Shown here: positions 1 to 8,088 of the stretch, in pieces
Layout: the number at the start of each line of letters is the position of its first letter
How positions within the stretch are numbered: the first letter of the stretch is position 1
Source: PALSA-555 sp035468285
GTDB taxonomy: Bacteria; Actinomycetota; Acidimicrobiia; IMCC26256; PALSA-555
Direction: 5' to 3'
Assembly (NCBI GenBank): GCA_035468285.1
Contig: DATISY010000115.1
Span: 1 to 17,884 of the forward strand
Length of the DNA: 17,884 bases
Notes under the pieces: model-generated
What the model saw: only the letters and a program-made list of their open reading frames with translations
Told to the model about the DNA's origin: nothing
The model's database searches: none
Position numbers and translations under genes: made by a program

Positions 1-1
1 C

Positions 2-1279
<1,278 letters not shown>

Positions 1280-1325
1280 CGCCACCCACCCCGCGGGACG
1301 CCGTCCACCCGACGCGTCGAGCAGC

Positions 1326-2108
1326 GTGACCACCGGCCCGCCCGGCGCCCCCGCGTCCCGGGCCACCCGCGCCGCGATCGCCGCCGTCGCGTTCGCGCTG
1401 GTCCTCGCCGGCTGCTCCGTCCGCGCGACGGTCCACGTCGTGATGCGCGCCGACGGGTCCGGGACCGTCCAAGCCGCAGTCCTCCTCGACACCGACGCGG
1501 TCCAAGCCGCCGAAGCCGGCGCGGCGACGCTCCAACAGCGGGTCCGCCTCGCTGACCTCCACACCGCGGGGTGGGCCGTCTCGCCGTGGGTGACGACCAA
1601 GACCGGGGGCGCCACCCTCACCGTCACCAAGCACTTCACATCCCCGGATCAGGTCGCGGGCATCGCCCGGGAGCTCAGCGGCCCGACCGGCCCGCTGCGC
1701 ACCCTCACCGCGACCCGCGACACGGCGTGGCTCGGCCTCGGGCACCGCGCCCGTGTCGACGTCGTCGTCGACCTCCACGACGCGCAACCCGGTGTCACCA
1801 CCGACCAGCAGCTCGTGACCCGGCTCGCGGGTCAGCACGTCGACGTGAACGCCATCAACCTTCAGCTCGTCGACCAGCTCCGCCACTCGTTCTCGGTGCA
1901 GGTCGTCGCCCAGCTCCCCGGCCGGCGCCAGACCGTCATCGTCCCACCCGGCTCACGCCGCCAGCTCCGCGCCACCGCGACCGCGCTCGACACCACTCGG
2001 GTCGCGCTGCTCGGCGCCGCGCTCGTCCTGGTCCTCCTCGCCGGGCTCGTCGCATGGCGGGCCCGGCGCCGACCGCGTCCGCGCCGCCGCCCCGCCCACG
2101 CGCCCTGA
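1326..2108 (+). CDS. LppM-like lipoprotein with C-terminal membrane anchor
   Basis: The protein is a predicted 260-residue cell-envelope lipoprotein of unknown biochemical role. The GTG at 1326 is chosen because it places a classic lipoprotein signal at the N-terminus: a short Arg-containing n-region, a hydrophobic stretch near 17-28, and the lipobox LAGC with Cys30 as the lipidation site. The mature part has repeated beta-type segments (for example VRATVHVVMRADGSGTV). It ends in a hydrophobic helix of about 20 residues (near 226-245) followed by an Arg/Pro-rich cytoplasmic tail. This lipobox, beta-domain and C-terminal helix layout resembles the mycobacterial LppM/DUF3153 group; that family call is tentative. 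No convincing Shine-Dalgarno is seen. It lies 46 bases after clpC in the same direction and converges on the HAD gene 18 bases away. Confidence 0.75.
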   Translation: MTTGPPGAPASRATRAAIAAVAFALVLAGCSVRATVHVVMRADGSGTVQAAVLLDTDAVQAAEAGAATLQQRVRLADLHTAGWAVSPWVTTKTGGATLTVTKHFTSPDQVAGIARELSGPTGPLRTLTATRDTAWLGLGHRARVDVVVDLHDAQPGVTTDQQLVTRLAGQHVDVNAINLQLVDQLRHSFSVQVVAQLPGRRQTVIVPPGSRRQLRATATALDTTRVALLGAALVLVLLAGLVAWRARRRPRPRRRPAHAP

Positions 2109-2130
2109 CACCCAGCGTCGTCGGCGTCAG
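2105..2130. terminator. Small hairpin between convergent lipoprotein and HAD genes
   Basis: CTGAC at 2105-2109 pairs with GTCAG at 2126-2130, with two more C-G pairs inside after a mismatch. Each arm contains the stop codon of one of the two convergent genes. There is no T-tract on either side and the stem is short, so bidirectional termination is only a suggestion. Confidence 0.3.
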
Positions 2131-2747
2131 CGGGCCAGCCAGCCCCGCAGCCACTCGGGGAACTCGACGAGCGAGCCCAGGACCCCCTCCGCGCCCGCCG
2201 CGACCAGCTCGTCACGGGGATGCGGCCCGGTCGCGACCCCGACCGCGACGATCCCCACCCCGAGGGCGCTCGCGACGTCGGTCGGCGTATCACCGATGTA
2301 CACCGCGGCGCCGTGCTCGGCGAGCGCCACGCCCTTGCCCGGCCCGTGACACCATCCGCACACGGCGTCGACCACGAGGCCGACCTGCTCGAGGCACGCC
2401 ACCGCGTTCGGCTCGAACTTCGCGGTCACCACCACCACCCGTCCCCCCGCCGCCCGCACCGCCGCCACCGCCTCGGCCGCCCCCTCGAGCAAGCAGGTCC
2501 CGGGGACGCCGTGGTCGGCGTACAGGGCGCGGAACCGGTCCGAGACCGCCGCCACCTCCTCGGCCGGGAACCAGTGGGCCAACTCGTCTTCCAGTGGCGG
2601 ACCGAGCCGATTGACGGCCAGCTCAGCGTCGATCAGCGTCCCGGTCTCGGCGGCGAGCGCGGCGAGCGTCGCCGCGATCCCGGGCCGGGAATCGACGAGC
2701 GTCATGTCGAGATCGAAGCCGATGACCAGCCCGGAACGGTCGTGCAC
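2127..2747 (-). CDS. HAD-superfamily phosphatase (phosphoglycolate-phosphatase-like)
   Basis: The product is a 206-residue haloacid-dehalogenase phosphatase, probably cytosolic and acting on a small phosphorylated metabolite that cannot be named from sequence. The GTG start at 2747 puts the catalytic strand close to the N-terminus, as is normal for the family. Motif I is FDLDMT with nucleophile Asp12 and acid/base Asp14. Motif II is VVTAK with Thr108. Motif III is Lys138. Motif IV is GDTPTD with Asp153 and Asp157. Residues 20-90, between motifs I and II, form a helical C1 cap typical of subfamily IA. The reading frame is open further upstream, but that part has no HAD similarity and lies over radA on the other strand. 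It is divergent from radA across about 70 bases. Confidence 0.88.
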   Translation of the reverse strand: MHDRSGLVIGFDLDMTLVDSRPGIAATLAALAAETGTLIDAELAVNRLGPPLEDELAHWFPAEEVAAVSDRFRALYADHGVPGTCLLEGAAEAVAAVRAAGGRVVVVTAKFEPNAVACLEQVGLVVDAVCGWCHGPGKGVALAEHGAAVYIGDTPTDVASALGVGIVAVGVATGPHPRDELVAAGAEGVLGSLVEFPEWLRGWLAR

Positions 2748-2754
2748 GCCGCCA

Positions 2755-2808
2755 GTGTGACGGACGCGCGTCGACGCGCGCCGCGAGCTGTCACACCGGC
2801 ATGTGACG
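2755..2808. promoter_or_regulatory. Inverted-repeat cluster in the HAD/radA divergent gap
   Basis: The 69-base gap between the HAD start and the radA start holds GTGTGAC (2755-2761), its exact inverted copy GTCACAC (2790-2796), and a third TGTGAC (2802-2807) that makes an everted GTCACA-N6-TGTGAC arrangement. Between the first two lies a perfect 16-base palindrome at 2765-2780 (CGCGCG-TCGA-CGCGCG). TGTGA/TCACA are the half-sites of Crp-family regulators, and a Crp-like gene lies 3.3 kb away. The half-site spacing is not the canonical TGTGA-N6-TCACA, so which protein binds here is open. Confidence 0.4.
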
Positions 2809-2816
2809 CTCCCGCC

Positions 2817-4160
2817 ATGAGGACGCGGACGGGACACCGCTGCACCGCGTGCGCCGCGGAGGTCCCCCGCTGGCTCGGCCGCTGCCCCGACTGCGGCGCC
2901 TGGGGCTCCTTCGTCGAAGCCGTTCCGCACCAGGACGCACGGCCCGTCGACGGGCCGACCCCGATCACCGAGGTTGCGACCACCGCGGGTGCGCGTCGCC
3001 GCACCGGGCTCGCCGAGCTCGACCGTGTCCTCGGCGGAGGCCTCGTCCCCGGGTCGGTGACCCTCCTGGCCGGTGAGCCCGGCATGGGCAAGAGCACCCT
3101 GTTGCTCCAGGCGCTCGGACGGATGGCTCGCGCCGGGGCCCGGTGCCTCCTCGTCGGCGCCGAGGAATCACCTGAACAGGTGCGCCTCCGGGCCGAACGG
3201 GTCGACGCCCTCCACCCCGAGCTGCGCCTCGTCGCCGACCCGTCGCTACCCACGATCCTCGCCGTCGTCGCCCAGCACCGCCCCGACGTCCTCGCCGTCG
3301 ACTCGATCCAAACCATCGTCGACCCCGACCGGACCGGCGCGCCGGGCAGCGTCACCCAGGTCCGGGAGTGCGCGCACGCGCTCGTGCAGCTCGCCAAGCG
3401 CGAGGCACGGTCGACGCTGCTCGTCGGTCACGTCACCAAGGATGGCGCCGTCGCGGGACCCCGGGCGCTCGAGCACGTCGTCGACACGGTGCTGTCCGTC
3501 GACGGTCACGACCATCACACGCTGCGCCTCGTCCGGGCGTTGAAGCACCGGTTCGGATCGACCCAGGAGCTCGGTGTGCTGGAGATGCGCGACACCGGTC
3601 TGGTCGAGGTTCCCGACCCCTCGTCGCTGTTCCTCGAGGACCGGCGGGCCGACGCCCCCGGGTCGGCGGTCGCGGCGGTGCTGGACGGCGCGCGGCCGCT
3701 GCTCGTCGAGGTGCAGGCCCTCGTCGCGCCCGCGGTGGGGCCACCGCGGCGCGTCGCCGACGGGTTCGACAGCTCCCGCCTCACGCTGCTCCTCGCGGTG
3801 CTCGAAGCCCGCGGCGCGGAGACGTTCCGGGCCGCCGACGTGTACGCCAACGTCGTCGGTGGCGTGCGCGTCACGGAGCCCGGCCTCGACCTGGCCGTCG
3901 CGCTCGCGGTCGCCGGCGCCCAGCTCGACCGTGCCCTGGCGGCGGACAGCGTCGTCGTCGGTGAGATCGGCCTCGGCGGCGAGATTCGCCAGGTCGCCGG
4001 GGCCGGTCGCCGCCTCGCCGAGGCGGCGCGGCTCGGGTTCCGCCAGGTGATCGGCCCCGCCTCGTTGCCCGCGACGCCGGGCCTCACCGCGCGGTCGGTC
4101 GCGACGGTGCACGACGCGCTCCGCGTCGCGTTCGGTGACGGCGACCGTCCGGCGCCTTGA
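2817..4160 (+). CDS. radA: DNA repair protein RadA (Sms)
   Basis: RadA is a RecA-related ATPase and helicase that helps branch migration during recombinational repair. This copy has 447 residues, the usual family length. The N-terminal zinc finger has Cys9, Cys12, Cys23 and Cys26. The RecA-like core shows Walker A GEPGMGKS at 86-93 and Walker B DVLAVDS at 157-163. The RadA signature is KHRFG at 243-247 where most family members have KNRFG. The C-terminal third is the Lon-protease-like domain, recognisable by NVVGGVRVTEPGLDLAVALA. The ATG at 2817 is the only start that places the zinc finger at the N-terminus; the longer open frame upstream runs antisense through the HAD gene and is not coding. 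It is followed 86 bases later by disA, matching the known functional pairing of RadA with DisA. Confidence 0.96.
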   Translation: MRTRTGHRCTACAAEVPRWLGRCPDCGAWGSFVEAVPHQDARPVDGPTPITEVATTAGARRRTGLAELDRVLGGGLVPGSVTLLAGEPGMGKSTLLLQALGRMARAGARCLLVGAEESPEQVRLRAERVDALHPELRLVADPSLPTILAVVAQHRPDVLAVDSIQTIVDPDRTGAPGSVTQVRECAHALVQLAKREARSTLLVGHVTKDGAVAGPRALEHVVDTVLSVDGHDHHTLRLVRALKHRFGSTQELGVLEMRDTGLVEVPDPSSLFLEDRRADAPGSAVAAVLDGARPLLVEVQALVAPAVGPPRRVADGFDSSRLTLLLAVLEARGAETFRAADVYANVVGGVRVTEPGLDLAVALAVAGAQLDRALAADSVVVGEIGLGGEIRQVAGAGRRLAEAARLGFRQVIGPASLPATPGLTARSVATVHDALRVAFGDGDRPAP

Positions 4161-4246
4161 CTCTCCGTTGCCTCGCGGTCAAGCGGTGAGGAGGCGGTAG
4201 GGTTCGCGCGCCGCGCCGTCTGGTGCCCGGCTGAAGCGACCCTCAC

Positions 4247-5320
4247 ATGCCCGCCCCGCCGCGATCGGAAGCCCTTCTCGCCGCCCTGCGACTCGTCGCT
4301 CCCGGCTCCGCGCTGCGCGACGGCATCGAGCGGATCATCCAGGCCCGCATGGGTGCGCTGCTCGTCGTCGGCGCCGGCCCCGACGTGCTGCACGTCTGCT
4401 CCGGTGGCTTCCTGCTCGACGCCGAGTTCACACCCCAGCGGCTCTCGGAGCTGGCGAAGATGGACGGCGCCATCATCGTCACCGGCGACTGCTCCCGCAT
4501 CGTGCGGGCCAACGTCCACCTCGTACCCGACGCGAACATCCCCACCTCCGAGACCGGGACCCGCCACCGCACCGCGGAACGGGTCGCCCGACAGGTGCCG
4601 GTCCCCGTCATCACCGTCTCCGAGGACCGCTCCGAGGTCGCGATCCACGTCGGCGGGCTGAAGCGGGCGATCGAGCCCACCCCCCGGGTCATGGCCCGGG
4701 CCGACCAGGCGCTCCAGATCCTCGAGCGCTACAAGGCGCGCCTCGACGCGGTCAGCGCGACCCTGTCCGCCCTCGAAGTCGAGGACCTGGTGACACTGCG
4801 CGACGTCGCGACCGTGCTGCAGCGGGCCGAGATGGTGCGTCGGATCTCCGAGGAGATCGAGGGTTACGTCGTCGAGCTCGGCGCCGACGGCCGACTCGTG
4901 CTCCTCCAGCTCGATGAGCTCGTCGGCGGCGTGGAAGACGACCGCCGGCTCGTCGCCAAGGACTACTTCCAGTCCAACGCCGACTGGGAGCTCGGCCACG
5001 TGATGGGCCGACTCAGCGATCTCGACGACGATGCGGTCCTCGGCCTCCACGACGTCGTCGGTGTGTTGCACCTCGGTCCGGCGGTCGGCCTCGATTCCCC
5101 GGTGCAGCCACGCGGGTTCCGGATCCTCCACAAGATCCCCCGCCTCCCCGAGGCCGTGTCCGACCATGTCGTGGCCCGCTTCACGAATCTCCAGAAGATC
5201 ATGCGGGCCAGCGAGAGCGATCTCGTCCAGGTCGACGGTGTCGGCGACGCCCGTGCCCGCGCCATCAAGGACGGCCTCGCCCGCCTCGCCGAGACCAGCA
5301 TTTTGGAGCGCTACACCTGA
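4247..5320 (+). CDS. disA: DNA integrity scanning protein DisA, diadenylate cyclase
   Basis: DisA makes cyclic di-AMP from two ATP while scanning DNA for branched intermediates, and it works as an octamer. The protein has 357 residues, normal for the family. The N-terminal DAC domain carries both catalytic signatures, DGA at 73-75 and the RHR of GTRHRTAE at 106-108. A helical linker spans roughly 150-280. A C-terminal helix-hairpin-helix DNA-binding segment contains LVQVDGVGDARA, near residues 325-345. The ATG at 4247 fits the family N-terminus. The 86-base gap after radA contains no clear sigma-70-type promoter pair, so co-transcription with radA is possible. The stop codon overlaps the start of the next gene (TGATG at 5318-5322), implying translational coupling to the hydrolase. 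Confidence 0.97.
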   Translation: MPAPPRSEALLAALRLVAPGSALRDGIERIIQARMGALLVVGAGPDVLHVCSGGFLLDAEFTPQRLSELAKMDGAIIVTGDCSRIVRANVHLVPDANIPTSETGTRHRTAERVARQVPVPVITVSEDRSEVAIHVGGLKRAIEPTPRVMARADQALQILERYKARLDAVSATLSALEVEDLVTLRDVATVLQRAEMVRRISEEIEGYVVELGADGRLVLLQLDELVGGVEDDRRLVAKDYFQSNADWELGHVMGRLSDLDDDAVLGLHDVVGVLHLGPAVGLDSPVQPRGFRILHKIPRLPEAVSDHVVARFTNLQKIMRASESDLVQVDGVGDARARAIKDGLARLAETSILERYT

Positions 5321-6042
5321 TGACCGCGCTCGCCGACGGACCGCACGCCGCAACCGTCGATCGCATCACCCTGCGCGGCAGCGACGGTGCGGACGTCGAT
5401 GCCATTCTCGCCACCCCCGACGCCGCGGTGCAGGGCGTGGTGCTCCACCCCGACGTCATGGGCGTCCGGCCCCTCTTCGACGATCTGTGCCGGCGCGTCG
5501 CCACGCACGGCTACCTGGTGTGCTGCCCCGAGCCGTTCGCCCGCGCCCCGCGCGACGTCCGCGCCGCCGAGGACTCCGCGGCGCGCCTCGCGTACCTGCC
5601 CCAGCTCGACGACGACCTCCAGCTCGGGGACCTCGCGGCCGCCGCCGATCAGGTCGGCATGGCCGACGTCTCCCTGGTGGGGTTCTGCATGGGAGGCATG
5701 CAGACCCTCAAAGCCGCCGCGACGGGCCGGTTCCAGCGGGCGGTGCCGTTCTACGGGATGATCCGCCTGCCCGAGGCGTGGCGCGGTGGAGGCCTACGCG
5801 AGCCGCTCGACACCGCCGCCGGTGTGTGCCCGACCCTGGCCATCTTCGGTGGGGACGACCCGTTCACCCCGTCCGAGGACATCGAGGCGCTCCGGGCGGC
5901 GTGGCGGGGCCGGGACGACTGCACCATCGTCGTGTACCCCGATGCCGAGCACGGCTTCGTCCACGCGCCTGAGCGGTCCGTCCACCGCCCCGACGACGCC
6001 GCCGACGCCTGGCGTCAGACCTTGGCCTTTCTCGCCCGCTGA
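5320..6042 (+). CDS. Dienelactone hydrolase family alpha/beta hydrolase
   Basis: The product is a 240-residue cytosolic alpha/beta hydrolase of the dienelactone hydrolase family. The catalytic triad is visible: nucleophile Cys123 in GFCMGG, an Asp in FGGDDPFTP (Asp179/180), and His211 in DAEHGFVH. A Cys rather than Ser nucleophile is characteristic of true dienelactone hydrolases. The usual family substrate is dienelactone of the chlorocatechol route, but nothing else here belongs to aromatic degradation, so the physiological substrate is unknown. The ATG shares its A with the disA TGA stop, so the two are translationally coupled. It converges on the Crp gene, and a hairpin spans the two stop codons. 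Confidence 0.9.
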   Translation: MTALADGPHAATVDRITLRGSDGADVDAILATPDAAVQGVVLHPDVMGVRPLFDDLCRRVATHGYLVCCPEPFARAPRDVRAAEDSAARLAYLPQLDDDLQLGDLAAAADQVGMADVSLVGFCMGGMQTLKAAATGRFQRAVPFYGMIRLPEAWRGGGLREPLDTAAGVCPTLAIFGGDDPFTPSEDIEALRAAWRGRDDCTIVVYPDAEHGFVHAPERSVHRPDDAADAWRQTLAFLAR

Positions 6043-6071
6043 CCGCCGGCCGCGCCGGTGCGGCGGGTCAG
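6039..6071. terminator. Bidirectional hairpin between convergent DLH and Crp genes
   Basis: CTGACC-GCC at 6039-6047 pairs with GGC-G-GGTCAG at 6062-6071, with one bulged G at 6065, enclosing a GC-rich loop that can itself fold as CCGGC/GCCGG. The left arm contains the hydrolase stop codon and the right arm the stop codon of the minus-strand regulator. There is no T-tract, as is common for hairpin terminators in high-GC actinobacteria. Confidence 0.5.
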
Positions 6072-6733
6072 AGCGTGGCGCGGTCCTCCATCGCCTCGCG
6101 GTCGAGGATCCGGTACTGGTTGCGGCCGTCGAGCGCGAGCCAGCCGAGCCGGGTGAACAGGGAGATCGCCTTGTTGACCCGCTCCCGAGAGGCGCCGACC
6201 ATCGCCGCCAGCTCCTCTTGTGTGATGGGCAACGCGAACCGGTCCCGTGGCCCCGCCAGCTCGAGCAGCCGTTTCGCGGTGCGCGCCGGCACGTCGAGGA
6301 ACACCGCGTCGGCCAACGCCTCGTCCGTCGCGCGCAGCCGACCCGCGAGCAGCCGCACGATGACCCAGAGCAGCTCGGGCTTCGCGCGCAACACCTCGCG
6401 GACCGGCTCGTAGCCGAGGACCACGACCGTCGAATCGGTCAGGGCGCGTCCGTCCGCCGAGCGGGGCGCGTCGTCGAACAACGCCATCTCCCCGAACAGC
6501 GCGCCGCCTTCGAGCACCGCGACGACCGACTCGCGGCCGTCGCCGGCCTGCTGGGCGATCGCGATGCGGCCCGTGTCGACGATGAACAGCTCCTCGGCCC
6601 TTTCCCCCTGGCGGAAGAGCAACTGGTTGCGGGCGTAGTTGCGAACCTCGGCGCGGTCGCGCAGCTCCGCGAGCGCCTCGGCGGGAAGCGCCGCGAACAG
6701 GTCCGTCGTGTCGAGCAAGTTTCGTGAGGGCAC
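6068..6733 (-). CDS. Crp/Fnr-family transcription regulator (GlxR/Crp-like)
   Basis: The protein is a 221-residue cyclic-nucleotide-type regulator. An N-terminal cNMP-binding beta-roll (about 10-125) carries the phosphate-binding cassette FGEMALFDDAPRSA at 80-93, including the Glu and the Arg-Ser pair used to hold cAMP. A dimerisation helix follows, then a winged helix-turn-helix at about 168-210, with recognition-helix sequence GASRERVNKAI. The resemblance to M. tuberculosis Crp is clear, so cAMP responsiveness is likely but not proven. The GTG at 6733 is chosen because AGGAAGG lies about six bases upstream on the minus strand; the longer frame reaches into carD and is not supported. There are no Fnr-type N-terminal cysteines. 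It is divergent from carD. Confidence 0.93.
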   Translation of the reverse strand: MPSRNLLDTTDLFAALPAEALAELRDRAEVRNYARNQLLFRQGERAEELFIVDTGRIAIAQQAGDGRESVVAVLEGGALFGEMALFDDAPRSADGRALTDSTVVVLGYEPVREVLRAKPELLWVIVRLLAGRLRATDEALADAVFLDVPARTAKRLLELAGPRDRFALPITQEELAAMVGASRERVNKAISLFTRLGWLALDGRNQYRILDREAMEDRATL

Positions 6734-6796
6734 CAGCGTCCTTCCTGGCGCGCGAGAGCGTAGCGACAGCGTGCCGAGCGGGCCGGAGGCGTCTGG

Positions 6797-6802
6797 TATC
6801 CT
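6797..6802 (+). promoter_or_regulatory. Possible -10 element for carD
   Basis: TATCCT fits the actinobacterial TAnnnT -10 pattern and sits 46 bases before the carD ATG in the 115-base divergent gap. No good -35 hexamer is seen at 17-18 bases upstream, so this is weak support for a carD transcription start near 6809. Confidence 0.3.
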
Positions 6803-6848
6803 GAGCGTTCCGGCTCCCCTTTCTGCTCTGCCCCCGCGAGGTTCCTGC

Positions 6849-7439
6849 ATGTCGTTCGCCGTCGGTGACAAGGTCGTGTACCCCCATCACGGGGCCGCCA
6901 TCATCGAAGGCAAGGAGAAACGGGTCTTCGACGGGCACAAGGCCGACTACTTCGTGCTGCGGATCACCTACGGGGACCTGAAGGTCTCGATCCCGGTGGA
7001 GAAGGCCGAGGAGATCGGGCTTCGGGACGTCATCAACGACGAAGAGGTGGAAGAGGTGTTCGCGGTCCTCCGCAAGAAGGAGGCCCGCATGCCGACGAAC
7101 TGGTCCCGCCGGTTCAAGAACCACGTCGAGAAGCTCAAGAGCGGCGACATCTACCAGGTCGCCGAGGTGGTCCGGAACCTCTCCCTGCGGGAGGCCGACA
7201 AGGGTCTCTCCGCCGGTGAGAAGCGGATGCTGGCCCGAGCCCGCCAGATCCTCGTCTCCGAGCTGACCTTCGCGCTCAACGTCGACGAGGAGACCGCCGA
7301 GGAACGCCTCGACGACGTGCTCGCGGGCAAGGAAGTCAAGGTCACCAAGACGCGCCGCAAGGCCGCGCCGGCGAAGAAGGCCCCGGCCCGCAAGACCGCT
7401 GCCAGCACAGCCAAGAAGGCGGCGGCCCGCAAGCGGTAG
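6849..7439 (+). CDS. carD: CarD-family RNA polymerase-binding regulator with basic C-terminal tail
   Basis: CarD binds the RNA polymerase beta subunit through its N-terminal Tudor-like domain and stabilises open complexes, controlling rRNA and housekeeping promoters. The N-terminal RNA-polymerase-interaction domain (1-about 60) contains GDKVVYPHHGAA. The helical DNA-binding domain (about 70-160) includes MPTNWSRRFK with conserved Trp85, then GLSAGEKRMLARARQIL. At 196 residues the protein is about 35 longer than typical mycobacterial CarD. Residues 161-196 form a Lys/Arg/Ala/Pro tail with 15 basic residues of 36, including AAPAKKAPARK. The tail looks like histone H1 or mycobacterial HupB tails. 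ispD starts 11 bases after the stop codon, so the two are probably co-transcribed. Confidence 0.95.
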   Translation: MSFAVGDKVVYPHHGAAIIEGKEKRVFDGHKADYFVLRITYGDLKVSIPVEKAEEIGLRDVINDEEVEEVFAVLRKKEARMPTNWSRRFKNHVEKLKSGDIYQVAEVVRNLSLREADKGLSAGEKRMLARARQILVSELTFALNVDEETAEERLDDVLAGKEVKVTKTRRKAAPAKKAPARKTAASTAKKAAARKR

Positions 7440-7449
7440 CGGGCAGTTC

Positions 7450-8088
7450 ATGGGGCACAGCGCGGCGATCGTGGTCGCCGCGGGCGGGGGCGAGCGGTTC
7501 GGCGGCCCGAAGCAGTTCCTGCGACTCGGGACCAGCCGGCTGGTCGACCACGCCGTCGCCGCCGCGGCCGCGGTCTGCGACGCGGTCATCGTCGTGCTCC
7601 CCGCGGGTCACCCCTGGGACGGGGCGCCCGTGACCGCCACCGTCCCCGGCGGCGCCACCCGGGCCGCCTCCGTCCGGGCCGGCCTCACCGCGGTGCCGGG
7701 CTCCACGGAGGTCATCGTCGTCCACGACGCGGCCCGGCCGCTCGCCACACCCGAGCTGTTCCGGGCCGTCATCGCCGCGGTCGACGCGGGCGCCGACGCG
7801 GCGATCCCCGCGGTGCCGATCGCCGACACCGTCAAGCGTGTTGACGGTGACCGGGTGCTCGACACCCTCCCTCGTGAGAACCTGGTCGCGGTGCAGACCC
7901 CGCAGGCGTTCCGGGCCGAGACGCTGCGCGCCGCCCACCGCGACGCCGGGGACGCCACCGACGACGCCGCGCTCGTCGAAGGCGCCGGCGGCACCGTCCG
8001 CACCGTCGCCGGCGACCCCCGCAACCGCAAGGTCACCACGACCAGCGACCTCGTCGTCGTCGCCGCGCTCCTCGACGCGCAACCGTGA
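7450..8088 (+). CDS. ispD: 2-C-methyl-D-erythritol 4-phosphate cytidylyltransferase
   Basis: IspD transfers CMP from CTP to methylerythritol 4-phosphate in the MEP isoprenoid pathway. The protein has 212 residues, slightly short but within range for actinobacteria. The nucleotide-binding loop AAGGGERFGGPKQF at 10-23 supplies Arg16 or so and Lys21. PGGATRAASV at 67-75 is the CTP-contact segment. VHDAARP at 91-97 and the C-terminal NRKVTTTSD are also family signatures. All catalytic motifs look intact. The stop codon overlaps the GTG start of ispF (GTGA at 8085-8088), so the two pathway genes are translationally coupled. Confidence 0.96.
   Translation: MGHSAAIVVAAGGGERFGGPKQFLRLGTSRLVDHAVAAAAAVCDAVIVVLPAGHPWDGAPVTATVPGGATRAASVRAGLTAVPGSTEVIVVHDAARPLATPELFRAVIAAVDAGADAAIPAVPIADTVKRVDGDRVLDTLPRENLVAVQTPQAFRAETLRAAHRDAGDATDDAALVEGAGGTVRTVAGDPRNRKVTTTSDLVVVAALLDAQP

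Noticed and set aside
2220..2816. Upstream in-frame extension of radA.
   Set aside because: It is antisense to the HAD phosphatase, and the RadA zinc finger starts right after the ATG at 2817.
4157..4203. TTGACT and TAGGGT near the disA start as a promoter pair.
   Set aside because: The spacing between them is about 35 bases, far from 16-19, so they do not form a promoter.
3515..5353. A 612-codon open frame on the minus strand across radA and disA.
   Set aside because: It is antisense to two unambiguous conserved genes, has the skewed Arg/Asp/Gly/His composition typical of the shadow of high-GC coding DNA, and shows no recognisable domain.
6015..7589. A 524-codon minus-strand frame over the Crp gene, carD and the start of ispD.
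   Set aside because: The plus-strand carD and the minus-strand Crp in another frame are both well-conserved proteins; this frame has no domain and low-complexity composition.
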